Shown piece after piece: positions 8,258 through 16,838 of a stretch of 50,609 nucleotides of DNA. Below the pieces are notes generated by a model. The model did not search any database and had not been told where the DNA came from. It was given only the letters and a program-made list of their open reading frames with translations. Origin of the DNA: an uncultured Collinsella sp. Its GTDB lineage: Bacteria > Actinomycetota > Coriobacteriia > Coriobacteriales > Coriobacteriaceae. Location: contig CAKURW010000008.1 of NCBI GenBank assembly GCA_934675795.1, positions 1 to 50,609 of the forward strand, in the 5' to 3' direction. A program made the translations under genes and the position numbers. The first letter of the stretch is position 1, and each line of letters starts with the position of its first letter.

Positions 8258-8506
8258 TTACTCGGCTGCGTTGCTCGCAGCGTCAGCCTCGCTCTGGGTG
8301 ATGTAGGCAGCCTCGGCAACCATGTCGTCGACATTGGCCTTGGCCTGCTCGACCATGTCCTGGTAGCCGTTCTTGATGCGCATGCCGCACGCGATGCCCT
8401 GCACGCAGGCGTTCTTTACCGGAGCGCTGGTGAGCAGCTTGATGCCGGCCGTACCGAGCAGAAAACCGCCACCGACAAGCAGGGTGTTGAACGTGGACTT
8501 CTTCAT
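8258..8506 (-). CDS. Small DUF6110-like membrane protein
   Basis: This 82-aa protein has one hydrophobic N-terminal helix (FNTLLVGGGFLLGTAGIKLL) followed by a helical, partly acidic tail with two Cys (NACVQGIACGM). I chose the ATG at 8506 because AGGGAGAGG lies just upstream; a longer frame to 8563 lacks a good site. Proteins of this type are often encoded beside P1B ATPases, and here it is the first gene of the operon, 18 nt before the ATPase. A role as metal-transport accessory is inferred from context only, and the DUF6110 name is from memory. Confidence 0.7.
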   Translation of the reverse strand: MKKSTFNTLLVGGGFLLGTAGIKLLTSAPVKNACVQGIACGMRIKNGYQDMVEQAKANVDDMVAEAAYITQSEADAASNAAE

Positions 8507-8588
8507 GATGCCTCTCCCTTTTCCGCAACAACTGCGGCATGGTGCCTTAGCACCCGAGTTCATTAGTTTGCTCGAGCACGCTTTTGAA

Positions 8589-8608
8589 AATAGTTTAGTA
8601 TAACTATT
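8589..8608 (-). promoter_or_regulatory. Dyad operator upstream of the metal ATPase operon
   Basis: AATAGTT and AACTATT form a perfect inverted repeat with a 6-nt spacer, about 80 nt before the DUF6110-like start. The layout resembles DtxR/MntR-family boxes, which would fit a metal ATPase. A TATACT on the minus strand inside the dyad may act as -10. No regulator of that family is in the window. Confidence 0.5.
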
Positions 8609-8652
8609 TGGTCAACAATGGCTAACTTTTTGGAAACTATGGGGATGAACTC

Positions 8653-8685
8653 AATGTGACAAAGGGATTGTCCCTTTGTCACATT
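8653..8685. repeat. Palindrome family C (AATGTGACAAAGGGA arms)
   Basis: A perfect 15-bp stem (8653-8667 with 8671-8685) and 3-nt loop end one base from the stop of the ABC gene at 8687. The 3' arm begins TCCCTTTGT after a TG in the loop, the same TGTCCC core as family B. It may act as a terminator, though no T-run follows on the minus strand. Confidence 0.8.
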
Positions 8686-8686
8686 C

Positions 8687-10444
8687 CTATAGCCGCCAGG
8701 CAGCCGCTTCCTTTTGCAGCGCAATCATGCGGGCAAATTCTCCGCCTGCCGCCTTGAGCTGCGCCGGGGTGCCCTGCTCGGCGACAACGCCATCCTTGAG
8801 CACGACGATCTTGTCGGCATTTTCCACCGTGCGCATGCGATGGGCGATCACAATGACCGTTTTGCCGGCGAGCAAACGGGAGAGCGCCTGCTGAACCACG
8901 GTCTCGTTCTCGACATCCAGGCTCGCCGTCGCCTCGTCCAGCAACACGATCGGCGCGTCTTTGAGCAACGCACGGGCTATAGAGATGCGCTGGCGCTCGC
9001 CGCCAGAAAGCTTGGAACCATTCTCGCCGATCATGGTGTCATACCCTTGAGGCATGCGATGCACGAATTCGTCGCAGTTGGCGGCATGTGCCGCTGCCAA
9101 GACTTCTTCGTCGGTTGCATCGCGACGGCCCAGACGGATGTTGCCCATCACCGTATCATCGAAGAGCAACACGTCCTGAAAGACAATGGCGTAGTCGCAC
9201 AGCAGCACCTCGGGGTCCACGCTCGCAACATCCACGCCGCCCACGGTAACCTTTCCCGCAGTAGCATCCCAAAAGTGCGCAGCTAGGCGACTCACCGTAG
9301 ACTTACCGGAGCCTGAAGGACCAACGAGTGCCGTAACCTCCCCTTCCCTAGCGGTAAAGCTCACATCGGTAAGGACCTTCTCGCCGGCGCGGCCGTCCTC
9401 GCCCGCACCATAGCCAAATGCCACGTGATCGAACACCACATCGTGGCCCACGGGCTCAAATTTCTCGCTGCCCCGCGCCACAGGCTCTTCCATGATAGAG
9501 CGCATACGCTTGGCAGACGACTCGGCGGCAAACAGCTCGGACACCAGCATCAACGCCTGGTCAAAGGGTGCATAGATACGGCTCACCATAAGCAAGAAGG
9601 CAAACATCACCAAAAAGTCGACCCGCCCCGAGGCAACCATCGCGGCACCCGTTACCAGCGTGGAAGCGACCCCCAGACGCAAAATGACAAACGCAGAGTT
9701 GACCAAAAGCCCGTTAACGAGTTCTCCCTTAGTGGTCTCGCGCTCCTCGGCATCGATCACGGCACCGAGTCCCTCAAGATAATAGGCCTCCTGGTTGGTA
9801 GCGCGGATCTCGCGCACACAATCGAGCGTCTCCTGGATCGCCTCGGTGACTTTGACCTTCTCGGCGCGAACACGGTCGAACACCGGGACCATGGGGCCGC
9901 GCGTCAAATACAGCACGGCAAAGGCCACGGGAACGCTCCAGAACGCCGCGATCGCCAACTGCCAGCAAAAGAACAGCGATGCTGCGAACACAATAGCGCT
10001 TGCGATAATGGCGCCCCAAAGCTCTCCCAACACGTGGCTGTAGGCGTGCTCCATGGCCTGGACGTCGCCCATGATGGTCTCGGTTAAATCGGCCAGATCA
10101 CGACGACCAAAAAATGACAGCGGCAGTTTGCGCAAGCGCTCGGCAATCTCCATACGCTGCTTGCCGCACTCCTCGTAAAAGATACAGTAGGTGTAGTAAT
10201 ACTGCTGCCAGTTAGAGGCTAAGAGCAGCACGAAAAAGACCAGGAGGCCGACCGCGATCGGCAGGGCGTCCGGCAGGTCGGCGCCGGTGGCGAGATGTTC
10301 GACAAAACCGGCCATGACCAGGAATAAAAAGCCCATGCCGGCCATGGTAATGAGATTGGTGAGCGTGGTCCAGAAAATGCCGCGTTTTACTCCGGCGACG
10401 CCTTTATCGGATAGGAAATACTTCTTTTGGAATGAGGCGAACAT
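8687..10444 (-). CDS. ABC exporter-type half-transporter, second subunit
   Basis: The 585-aa protein fuses an exporter-fold membrane domain (residues about 20-320) to an ATPase domain (about 335-585). The ATPase has Walker A GPSGSGKST, signature LSGGERQR, Walker B IVLLDEATASLD and the H-loop IAHRM. It abuts the upstream partner exactly (TAA-ATG), so the two almost surely form a heterodimer. The pair diverges from an AraC-family gene, an arrangement seen for siderophore-related YbtPQ/IrtAB-type transporters, but the substrate and direction are not shown by the sequence. Palindrome C follows its stop. Confidence 0.9.
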   Translation of the reverse strand: MFASFQKKYFLSDKGVAGVKRGIFWTTLTNLITMAGMGFLFLVMAGFVEHLATGADLPDALPIAVGLLVFFVLLLASNWQQYYYTYCIFYEECGKQRMEIAERLRKLPLSFFGRRDLADLTETIMGDVQAMEHAYSHVLGELWGAIIASAIVFAASLFFCWQLAIAAFWSVPVAFAVLYLTRGPMVPVFDRVRAEKVKVTEAIQETLDCVREIRATNQEAYYLEGLGAVIDAEERETTKGELVNGLLVNSAFVILRLGVASTLVTGAAMVASGRVDFLVMFAFLLMVSRIYAPFDQALMLVSELFAAESSAKRMRSIMEEPVARGSEKFEPVGHDVVFDHVAFGYGAGEDGRAGEKVLTDVSFTAREGEVTALVGPSGSGKSTVSRLAAHFWDATAGKVTVGGVDVASVDPEVLLCDYAIVFQDVLLFDDTVMGNIRLGRRDATDEEVLAAAHAANCDEFVHRMPQGYDTMIGENGSKLSGGERQRISIARALLKDAPIVLLDEATASLDVENETVVQQALSRLLAGKTVIVIAHRMRTVENADKIVVLKDGVVAEQGTPAQLKAAGGEFARMIALQKEAAAWRL

Positions 10445-12271
10445 TTAGGCCTCGCCTCCCTTCGTGACGGCGGCATCCGCGGTCGCTGCAGTGATTTTCC
10501 AGCTCGCGGCCTGTTCGTATTCGGCCCACATCTTGGCATACAAACCCTCTTGGGACAGCAACTCGGCATGAGTACCCGACTCCTGCACGCTGCCCTGGTT
10601 GAGCACCACGATTTGGTCTGCGCCCACTACAGTCGAGAGTCGGTGCGCAATCATAATGACCGTGCGGCCCGCCGCCAGCTTGCTAAAGGCGCGCTGGATG
10701 AGCGCCTCGTTCTCGGGATCGGCAAACGCCGTCGCCTCATCGAGCACCACGATAGGCGCGTCTTTAAGGATCGCGCGGGCGAGTGCCACGCGCTGGACCT
10801 CGCCGCCCGAAAGATATGCTCCGCCGGCACCGAGCATGGTATTAATGCCCTGTGGGAGCTTGGCCACAATGTCATCGCACTGAGCTGCGGAGAGGGCCGC
10901 ACGCACTTCGTCGTCAGTGGCCGTAGGCTTGGAGGCGCGCACGTTATCGGCAAGTGTTTGCCGGAACAGCTGGTTGGTCTGGAACACGAAGGCAACCTGG
11001 TCCATAAGCTCGTGCGGATCCATATCGCGAACGTCCACACCGCCCACGAGTACGCGGCCCGAAGAGACATCCCAAAAACGAGGAATCAGGCTTGCGCAGG
11101 TTGACTTGCCGCCACCCGAAGGACCCACCAGAGCGAGGGTGCTACCAGCTGGAACGCTAAAACTTACATGGCTAACGGCAGGTGCTTCGGCACCCTCGTA
11201 CGTAAAGTTCACGTCCTCAAATCGCACGTCGCCGCCGGCAGGGTGCTTGGGTTGGGCGGGCACGGAGAGCTGCTTGGAATCCATGACGCTTCGAATACGA
11301 GCCAGCGAATCGGCACTCATCTGAGAGGCCTCGCCCACAAACATGAGCTTGGTCATGGCCGTCGGCACCACGGCCGAAAATATCGCGTAAAACGTGAAGT
11401 TGGCCATAAAATGCGCGAAGTCCGTCTCGCCCGGCGCCAACAGCAACGCCACGGGTAACAGGAATGCCACAAGACCATTGAGCGCGGTAAGGTTGAGTAC
11501 CTGCGGACCTCGACAGAACGTGCCCGCATAGTTTTGTGCCATGTCGGCGTATTCGGCGATCGCATCGTGGAAGGCCTTAAAGGAGTAGACCGTCTGCTGA
11601 AACACCTTGACCACGGGGATGCCGCGTACGTATTCGGTGCCCGTCTTGTTCATTTTGACTAGTTCATCCATGTAGGCCTTCATGAACTCAGCGCCTTTGC
11701 CGCCCATCATGGTGGCCATAGCGCCAAACGAGATGGCTACCGAGATGAGGCATGCCGCGCCCAAGCGCCAATCGAGGGCGAAAAGCAGCACGAGCAAGCC
11801 CACGACCATGGCAGCGGCGCCTGCGATATCGGGCAGCATGTGTGCGAGCAAAGTCTCGGTGGAGGCGGCGCATCCGTCTACAACACGACGCAGCTCACCG
11901 GTGGCGTGCGTGTCAAAGTAGCCAAGCGGCAGCTTAAGCAGGTGCTCGCTCGTAGTCTTGCGGATATTGGACGCGCAGCGAAACGCAGACAGGTGCGTGC
12001 ACATGAGTCCCACGAAATAAGCTACGATGCTTGCCAGGGCAAAACCCACGGCCCACCAGCCATACATCGCGATATCGGTGGCTTCGCTCCAGTTAGGTGC
12101 CACGGCGATCAAATCGCGCGCGACAAGCCAAATGCACACGTACGGGCCAAAGCTCAGCAGCTGCGAGAGCGCCGAGAGCGCCATGCCCAAATACGTTAGG
12201 AATTTGCGGTCACCGGCATATGCAAGCAGCTCGCCGATACCGCCACCTTCCTTTTTTGATCCCTTTGCCAT
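10445..12271 (-). CDS. ABC exporter-type half-transporter, first subunit
   Basis: A 608-aa membrane-ATPase fusion. The membrane domain covers residues about 15-310. The ATPase has Walker A GPSGGGKST, signature LSGGEVQR, Walker B IVVLDEATAF and a D-loop reading FADPENE, a sequence I associate with the iron/siderophore-linked YbtPQ-IrtAB group. I start at the ATG at 12271, which follows AGAAAGGAA; the open frame extends 21 codons further without a ribosome site. The catalytic Glu is present in both subunits, so both ATP sites look active. A role in iron or siderophore traffic is a guess from the D-loop and the AraC neighbour. Confidence 0.88.
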   Translation of the reverse strand: MAKGSKKEGGGIGELLAYAGDRKFLTYLGMALSALSQLLSFGPYVCIWLVARDLIAVAPNWSEATDIAMYGWWAVGFALASIVAYFVGLMCTHLSAFRCASNIRKTTSEHLLKLPLGYFDTHATGELRRVVDGCAASTETLLAHMLPDIAGAAAMVVGLLVLLFALDWRLGAACLISVAISFGAMATMMGGKGAEFMKAYMDELVKMNKTGTEYVRGIPVVKVFQQTVYSFKAFHDAIAEYADMAQNYAGTFCRGPQVLNLTALNGLVAFLLPVALLLAPGETDFAHFMANFTFYAIFSAVVPTAMTKLMFVGEASQMSADSLARIRSVMDSKQLSVPAQPKHPAGGDVRFEDVNFTYEGAEAPAVSHVSFSVPAGSTLALVGPSGGGKSTCASLIPRFWDVSSGRVLVGGVDVRDMDPHELMDQVAFVFQTNQLFRQTLADNVRASKPTATDDEVRAALSAAQCDDIVAKLPQGINTMLGAGGAYLSGGEVQRVALARAILKDAPIVVLDEATAFADPENEALIQRAFSKLAAGRTVIMIAHRLSTVVGADQIVVLNQGSVQESGTHAELLSQEGLYAKMWAEYEQAASWKITAATADAAVTKGGEA

Positions 12272-12385
12272 GAGATTCCTTTCTAACGGCTTGAGAGTTA
12301 ACCGTAATGAACTTATCATTGACGTGTTAGCCATGGCTCACAATCAAGCAAGGCATGGACGTTTCTGCAAAGGAAAGGGACGCTT

Positions 12386-13390
12386 TTGCAAATACGGCGG
12401 GCAGCGACCGACATAACCGAGCTCTACGCACCGCAGTTTGAGCAGTTTGGCCTGGAGCTTACCGGCAAGGGCGCCGTCTTTACCGGCGAGGTGGCAAACG
12501 ACCGGGCGCACGGCCGCGCATGGATCATGCCTCTCTCCCCTGCCTGCATCGTCATGGAGCATTTCATCACCCCGACGCACGATATGTACCTGGCCGAATA
12601 CACACCCGAGCCATACGCCTGCGTGAGCCAAATCAGCAGCGCCACGCTCACCTGCATGCCCGAGATAGGCATAACACCCGCAAACCTCAAGCCGTTGCGC
12701 GGGTCGTGGCCGAGCAATGCAATTTGTAGTTTTATCCAGGATACCTGCGGAAACGAGCTCAGCCCGTTATACGCCGGACAGCTCTATCACTCGCGCTCGG
12801 TGTTATTCCTACCGAGATACTTCGACGATTTCGAACGCCGCTACCCCGGCGAATTCGCTGGGCTTTTTGACGCCTTTGCCGAGTCGTGGGGCGAAGAAGC
12901 GCTATCGGCGATCGACCGGACACTCTGCCGTCTCGATGAGACGCGCGCTCGTGTCACGGGCGGGCATCTTTACATGAAGGGTACCGTAGAGACCATGGTT
13001 GCCGAGCTGGCGTACGCGCGAACAGCCCACAAGCAGGCACGTCAGGCCGAAGGGACACAGGCCGCTCTGGACATTGTCGAAGAAGCGATCCTGGCTGTCG
13101 AGCGCGCCCTTGACGAGGGGCGTCGCATCGGCGTGGACGAGGTCGCCGAGCGGCTCTACACAAGCCGCTCCAAACTCTGCGCCACCTTTAAAGTCCAGAC
13201 GGGCGAATCACTGGGCTCCTATATGCGGAGGCATCGTATGGAACGCGCGCAGGACCTTTTGGCCGACAGACCCCTTTCGATAGCTCAAGTAGCCGAGCGA
13301 CTCGGCTATCCCCAACAGGCGGCCTTCGCCCAAGCGTTCAAACAATACACCGGCATGACACCCACGGCTTGGCGAAGCAAGCACCGCTAA
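12386..13390 (+). CDS. AraC-family transcriptional regulator
   Basis: This 334-aa regulator has a divergent N-terminal ligand domain (residues 1-210) and a C-terminal double helix-turn-helix: VDEVAERLYTSRSKLCATFK, then LSIAQVAERLGYPQQAAFAQ and FKQYTGMTPTAWR, the AraC signature. The start is a TTG at 12386, behind AAAGGAAAGGG. It is transcribed divergently from the ABC pair, with 114 nt between the starts, so that pair is its most likely target. The inducer is unknown; AraC regulators in this position often sense a transported siderophore. Confidence 0.88.
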   Translation: MQIRRAATDITELYAPQFEQFGLELTGKGAVFTGEVANDRAHGRAWIMPLSPACIVMEHFITPTHDMYLAEYTPEPYACVSQISSATLTCMPEIGITPANLKPLRGSWPSNAICSFIQDTCGNELSPLYAGQLYHSRSVLFLPRYFDDFERRYPGEFAGLFDAFAESWGEEALSAIDRTLCRLDETRARVTGGHLYMKGTVETMVAELAYARTAHKQARQAEGTQAALDIVEEAILAVERALDEGRRIGVDEVAERLYTSRSKLCATFKVQTGESLGSYMRRHRMERAQDLLADRPLSIAQVAERLGYPQQAAFAQAFKQYTGMTPTAWRSKHR

Positions 13391-13455
13391 GGTCCAAGCT
13401 CCTTGGCCGTTACGGAGCGATTTAATTAGCCGCCGCCCATCAGCTCGCCCAGGAT

Positions 13456-14820
13456 CTAAACGTCAAGATGTGCACAATCAAGCGCCTTTTTGATAAGAGG
13501 GGCAGATCGATCAGCCAAATACAACGGAATGTTGAGTACCCCGTCGTCGAGCTTTAGGTTCTTAAGTGAGTAGCGGACCCTCAGTGGAGTCGTCTCCGCA
13601 TGCTTGTCGGCATAGTACTTAAGGCTCTTGGAATGAACGACCTCTCCCGATTTGACCTCGACGGGAACGATTTCGTTTCCGACTTGAATCAAAAAATCGA
13701 CTTCGTGCTTCGGCTTCTCGTTTGTCCAATAACGCGGAGCAGCATCTAACTGTGAAAGTAATGCCTGAAGCACATAGTTCTCGGCGAACGAACCTTTGAA
13801 CTCCGAAAATAGCGCATCCGAGATGGCAAAAGCGGACGCATCCAGCCTTGCCATGCGGCGCAGCAAGCCGACATCAAGACAGTAGACTTTAAATGCCTTG
13901 AGGTCATCGTACGCAGAGAGCGGCACACCACCGGCAGCATTAAGGCGAACCGCCGTGATGAGCCCAGCATCGGCAAGCCATTCCAGAGCATCCTCGTATT
14001 CTCGAGCACGAGCCCCCTCGCGCACCGCACCCCAAACGAACTTTTTGTTCTCGCGCGCCAACTGAGCTGGAATCGAGTTCCATATTTGTGAAAGCTTGGC
14101 GAACTGTGCACGGCCACCATGCTTGGCAAAATCGCGCTCGTAGGAATCCAAGAGATCAGACAACACCTTATCGACCTGAACGATATCGCCCGTCTCCACC
14201 CACCGGCCAAGAGCCTCTGGCATGCCGCCGCATGCAAAATAACGACGAAGATGCTCGACGAGACGGACATGGAAGAAATCGGGCACTGTCTCGATCTGAT
14301 CCAGGCCGCCAAGGTATTCGTCGTAGTTTGCAGCGCCCTCGGCTTTCAGAAACTCGGAAAAGCTCATAGGGTGCATCTCCATGAACTCGACCTTTCCCAC
14401 CGGAAAAGCGCTGGTCTCACGGGACAAGCGAACGCCCAACAAAGACCCTGCGCATGCGACGTGATACTCGGGGGCCTCGTCACAGAAGTATTTAAGGGCG
14501 CCGACTGCAGAAGGACAATCCTGGATCTCATCAATAATAAGCAGCGTCTCGCCGGGATCGATAGGCTGTCCAAATGCCAGGGAAAGGTTTGAGATGATCC
14601 GCCGAGGATCGCGCGTACCTTCGAAAAACTGAGCGTACTCGCTCTGTACCCCAGGTGACGGTTCCTCGAGCGTCAGATACACAAAATTGCGGTACGAGGT
14701 TCGACCGAACTCCTTAAGCGCCCACGTCTTTCCAACCTGGCGCGCCCCCTTAAGGATAAGCGGCTTACGATATTCCGACGCTTTCCAAGCGTTAAGCTTG
14801 GCAATGATATCTCGCTGCAT
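13456..14820 (-). CDS. AAA ATPase with C-terminal DUF4143 domain
   Basis: The 454-aa protein opens with a P-loop (ILKGARQVGKT, Walker A near residues 25-32) and a Walker B (TLLIIDEIQDCP), followed by a C-terminal region with KHEVDFLIQ and IVPVEVKSG. That pattern, a D and E-x-K, is the restriction-nuclease-like DUF4143 module. This is a common accessory family in gut bacteria with no proven cellular role; defence and toxin-like roles have been proposed. The ATG follows GGGAGGTT. It is monocistronic and preceded by a 75-nt imperfect palindrome that may control it. The family name is firm, the function open. Confidence 0.88.
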   Translation of the reverse strand: MQRDIIAKLNAWKASEYRKPLILKGARQVGKTWALKEFGRTSYRNFVYLTLEEPSPGVQSEYAQFFEGTRDPRRIISNLSLAFGQPIDPGETLLIIDEIQDCPSAVGALKYFCDEAPEYHVACAGSLLGVRLSRETSAFPVGKVEFMEMHPMSFSEFLKAEGAANYDEYLGGLDQIETVPDFFHVRLVEHLRRYFACGGMPEALGRWVETGDIVQVDKVLSDLLDSYERDFAKHGGRAQFAKLSQIWNSIPAQLARENKKFVWGAVREGARAREYEDALEWLADAGLITAVRLNAAGGVPLSAYDDLKAFKVYCLDVGLLRRMARLDASAFAISDALFSEFKGSFAENYVLQALLSQLDAAPRYWTNEKPKHEVDFLIQVGNEIVPVEVKSGEVVHSKSLKYYADKHAETTPLRVRYSLKNLKLDDGVLNIPLYLADRSAPLIKKALDCAHLDV

Positions 14821-14839
14821 GACCGAACCTCCCGCAAAG

Positions 14840-14914
14840 AAACTTCCGTAAACGTGATATTTCCCACATTTTACCCTAGGTAAAACGTGACATTTATCAC
14901 ATTTACGGAAGTTT
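14840..14914. repeat. 75-nt imperfect palindrome in front of the DUF4143 gene
   Basis: The outer arms (14840-14852 and 14902-14914) are perfect over 13 nt. The interior continues as GTGATATTTCCCAC facing GTGATAAATGTCAC on the other strand, with a TTTTACC-CTA-GGTAAAA centre. It lies 20 nt before the start codon, so it could be an operator array or a small inserted palindromic element. Confidence 0.75.
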
Positions 14915-15022
14915 TAAGCTCGTTCGCCACACCTTCATCACATTCAAAAGATGGAGGCGCTATTTGCGTCTCCGTCACCATCTTTCTATCAGCCCGCCTG
15001 ACCTGAACGGCCGAGTCGTCAC

Positions 15023-15158
15023 GGAACCGAGGGGCCGGGCGCAGGGCCTTGGCTCTCAATGAGTTCCGCACGAACAGGAGGCGCCAGTGGCGCCTCCGTC
15101 GTGAGTCAGGACTGTCCGAAATTGAGAGGCAAGGCCCTGCGCCCGGCCCCTCGGTTCC
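15023..15158. repeat. Inverted repeat with 38-nt arms downstream of gatB
   Basis: The arms 15023-15060 and 15121-15158 match in 37 of 38 positions. The 60-nt loop holds a second hairpin, GAGGCGCC with GGCGCCTC (15078-15096). It begins three bases after the gatB stop and may terminate the gat operon, although it is much larger than a simple terminator. I see no gene from 14821 to 15161. Confidence 0.8.
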
Positions 15159-15161
15159 CGC

Positions 15162-16838
15162 TTACGAGAGCGACGTTCTCAGCAACTCGTTGAAGAGCTT
15201 CGGGTTGCCCTTGCCGCGGCTCGCCTTCATGCACTGGCCCACCAAAAAGCCGATGACCTTCTGGTTGCCGTCGCGGTACTGCTGCGCCTGATCGGCACAG
15301 TTTGCCAACACCTCGTCCACAATCGGCTGCAGCGCGCCGGCATCGCTCACCTGACGCATACCGCGCTCGTCGACGATCTTGTTGGGGTCGTCGCCGGTCT
15401 GGGCCATGGCCTCAAAGACCTCGTGCGCCTGGTTGGAGCTGATGGCATCGGTCGCCAGCAGCTTGGCAAGGGCTGCCACCTGAGCCGGCGCGATGCCGGA
15501 CTCGGTGAGCGACACACCCGCGCCCTTAAGGTAGGCGATCATCTCGTTCACCAGCAAGTTTGCGACCGTCTGGGCCTCCTTGCCAGCCATGCCAGCAGCG
15601 GCGGCCTCAAAGAACTCGGCAAACTCGGGGTCGCCCGCGATTTGCTCGGCATCGGCAGCCTTAATGCCAAAGTCGGCCTCAAAACGGGCGCGCTTGGCAT
15701 CGGGCAGCTCGGGAATCTCGCCACGGCAGCGGTCGATGAACTCGTCGTCCAGATCGAACGGCGCCAGGTCGGGATCGGGGAACAGGCGATAGTCGTCGGC
15801 CGTCTCCTTCACGCGCATGACCACGGTGCGCTTGCGGCTGGGCTCCCAATGGCGGGTCTCCTGGTAGATGATGCCACCCTCCTCGAGCACCTCGGCCTGA
15901 CGGCAAATCTCGTAGGCAAGGCCGTCGTGCAGGCTCTTGAACGAGTTGAGGTTCTTAAGCTCGGTCTTGGTGCCCAGCTTGGTCTCGCCGCGGCGGCGCA
16001 GCGACACGTTGCCGTCGCAGCGCATGGAGCCCTTCTCCATGGAGCAGTCCGAAATGCCCAGCGTCACAAAAATGCGACGGAGCTTCTCCATAAACAGGCG
16101 AGCCTCCTCAGGCGTGCGCAGGTCGGGCTCGGTGACGAGCTCAATCAGCGGCGTGCCGCAGCGGTTGTAGTCGACGAGCGACTCGGCCGCGGCTGTAATG
16201 CGGCCCTCGGCACCGCCCACGTGCACCATCTTGGCGGCGTCCTCCTCCATGTGGATGCGCAGGATGCGGATGGGCACCGTGTAGGAACCGTCCTCGCGAC
16301 GCTCGGGCATCTGCAGGTTGGACGCGTCATAGCTGGCCAGGTGGCCGGCGCGCTGGTTGCCCTCACGCATGGTCGACGTCATGGACGTGGACAGGCCCTC
16401 GGCGTTGGCCGAGGCGCTCGCCAGGCTCTGGGCCTCGGCCTCGCCAAACGCGCAGTCGGGGCGCTCGGCGGCACCGCGACCGGTCACGTCCAGGTCCAGG
16501 TGGCCGTACATGGCAAAGGCGACCGGGCCCTGCGTGGTCTGGAAGTTCTTGGCCATGTCAGGATAGAAGTAGTGCTTGCGGTAGAACATCGAGTGGCGCT
16601 GGATCTCGCAGTTGGTGGCGAGACCGGCCTTGACGATGCTCTCGATGGCGCGCTTGTTGGGCACCGGCAGGGCGCCGGGCAGGCCCAGGCACACCGGGCA
16701 CACGTTGGCGTTGGGCTCGTCATCGTGGCTGAGCTTGCAGTTGCAGAACATCTTGGTATCGAGTGCGGTGAGCTCGGTATGGATCTCCAGACCGATCACG
16801 GCCTCCCAATCCTGCAGGACCTCGGAAAGCTCCTTCAT
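15162..16838 (-). CDS. gatB: Asp-tRNA(Asn)/Glu-tRNA(Gln) amidotransferase subunit B, with insert
   Basis: GatB phosphorylates misacylated Glu-tRNA(Gln) or Asp-tRNA(Asn) and passes it ammonia from GatA. The 558-aa protein has the family opening WEAVIGLEIHTEL, the zinc Cys pairs FCNC and CPVC, HMEEDAAK, and the C-terminal helical and YqeY-like domains ending in QVIGFLVGQ-like KVIGFLVGQCM. It is clearly longer than the usual 475-480 aa: about 65 extra residues (roughly 120-185), rich in Ala, Ser and Glu, sit between LDLDV and the IRILRIHMEED strand. The start overlaps the gatA stop (TAATG), so the subunits are translationally coupled. Confidence 0.97.
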   Translation of the reverse strand: MKELSEVLQDWEAVIGLEIHTELTALDTKMFCNCKLSHDDEPNANVCPVCLGLPGALPVPNKRAIESIVKAGLATNCEIQRHSMFYRKHYFYPDMAKNFQTTQGPVAFAMYGHLDLDVTGRGAAERPDCAFGEAEAQSLASASANAEGLSTSMTSTMREGNQRAGHLASYDASNLQMPERREDGSYTVPIRILRIHMEEDAAKMVHVGGAEGRITAAAESLVDYNRCGTPLIELVTEPDLRTPEEARLFMEKLRRIFVTLGISDCSMEKGSMRCDGNVSLRRRGETKLGTKTELKNLNSFKSLHDGLAYEICRQAEVLEEGGIIYQETRHWEPSRKRTVVMRVKETADDYRLFPDPDLAPFDLDDEFIDRCRGEIPELPDAKRARFEADFGIKAADAEQIAGDPEFAEFFEAAAAGMAGKEAQTVANLLVNEMIAYLKGAGVSLTESGIAPAQVAALAKLLATDAISSNQAHEVFEAMAQTGDDPNKIVDERGMRQVSDAGALQPIVDEVLANCADQAQQYRDGNQKVIGFLVGQCMKASRGKGNPKLFNELLRTSLS

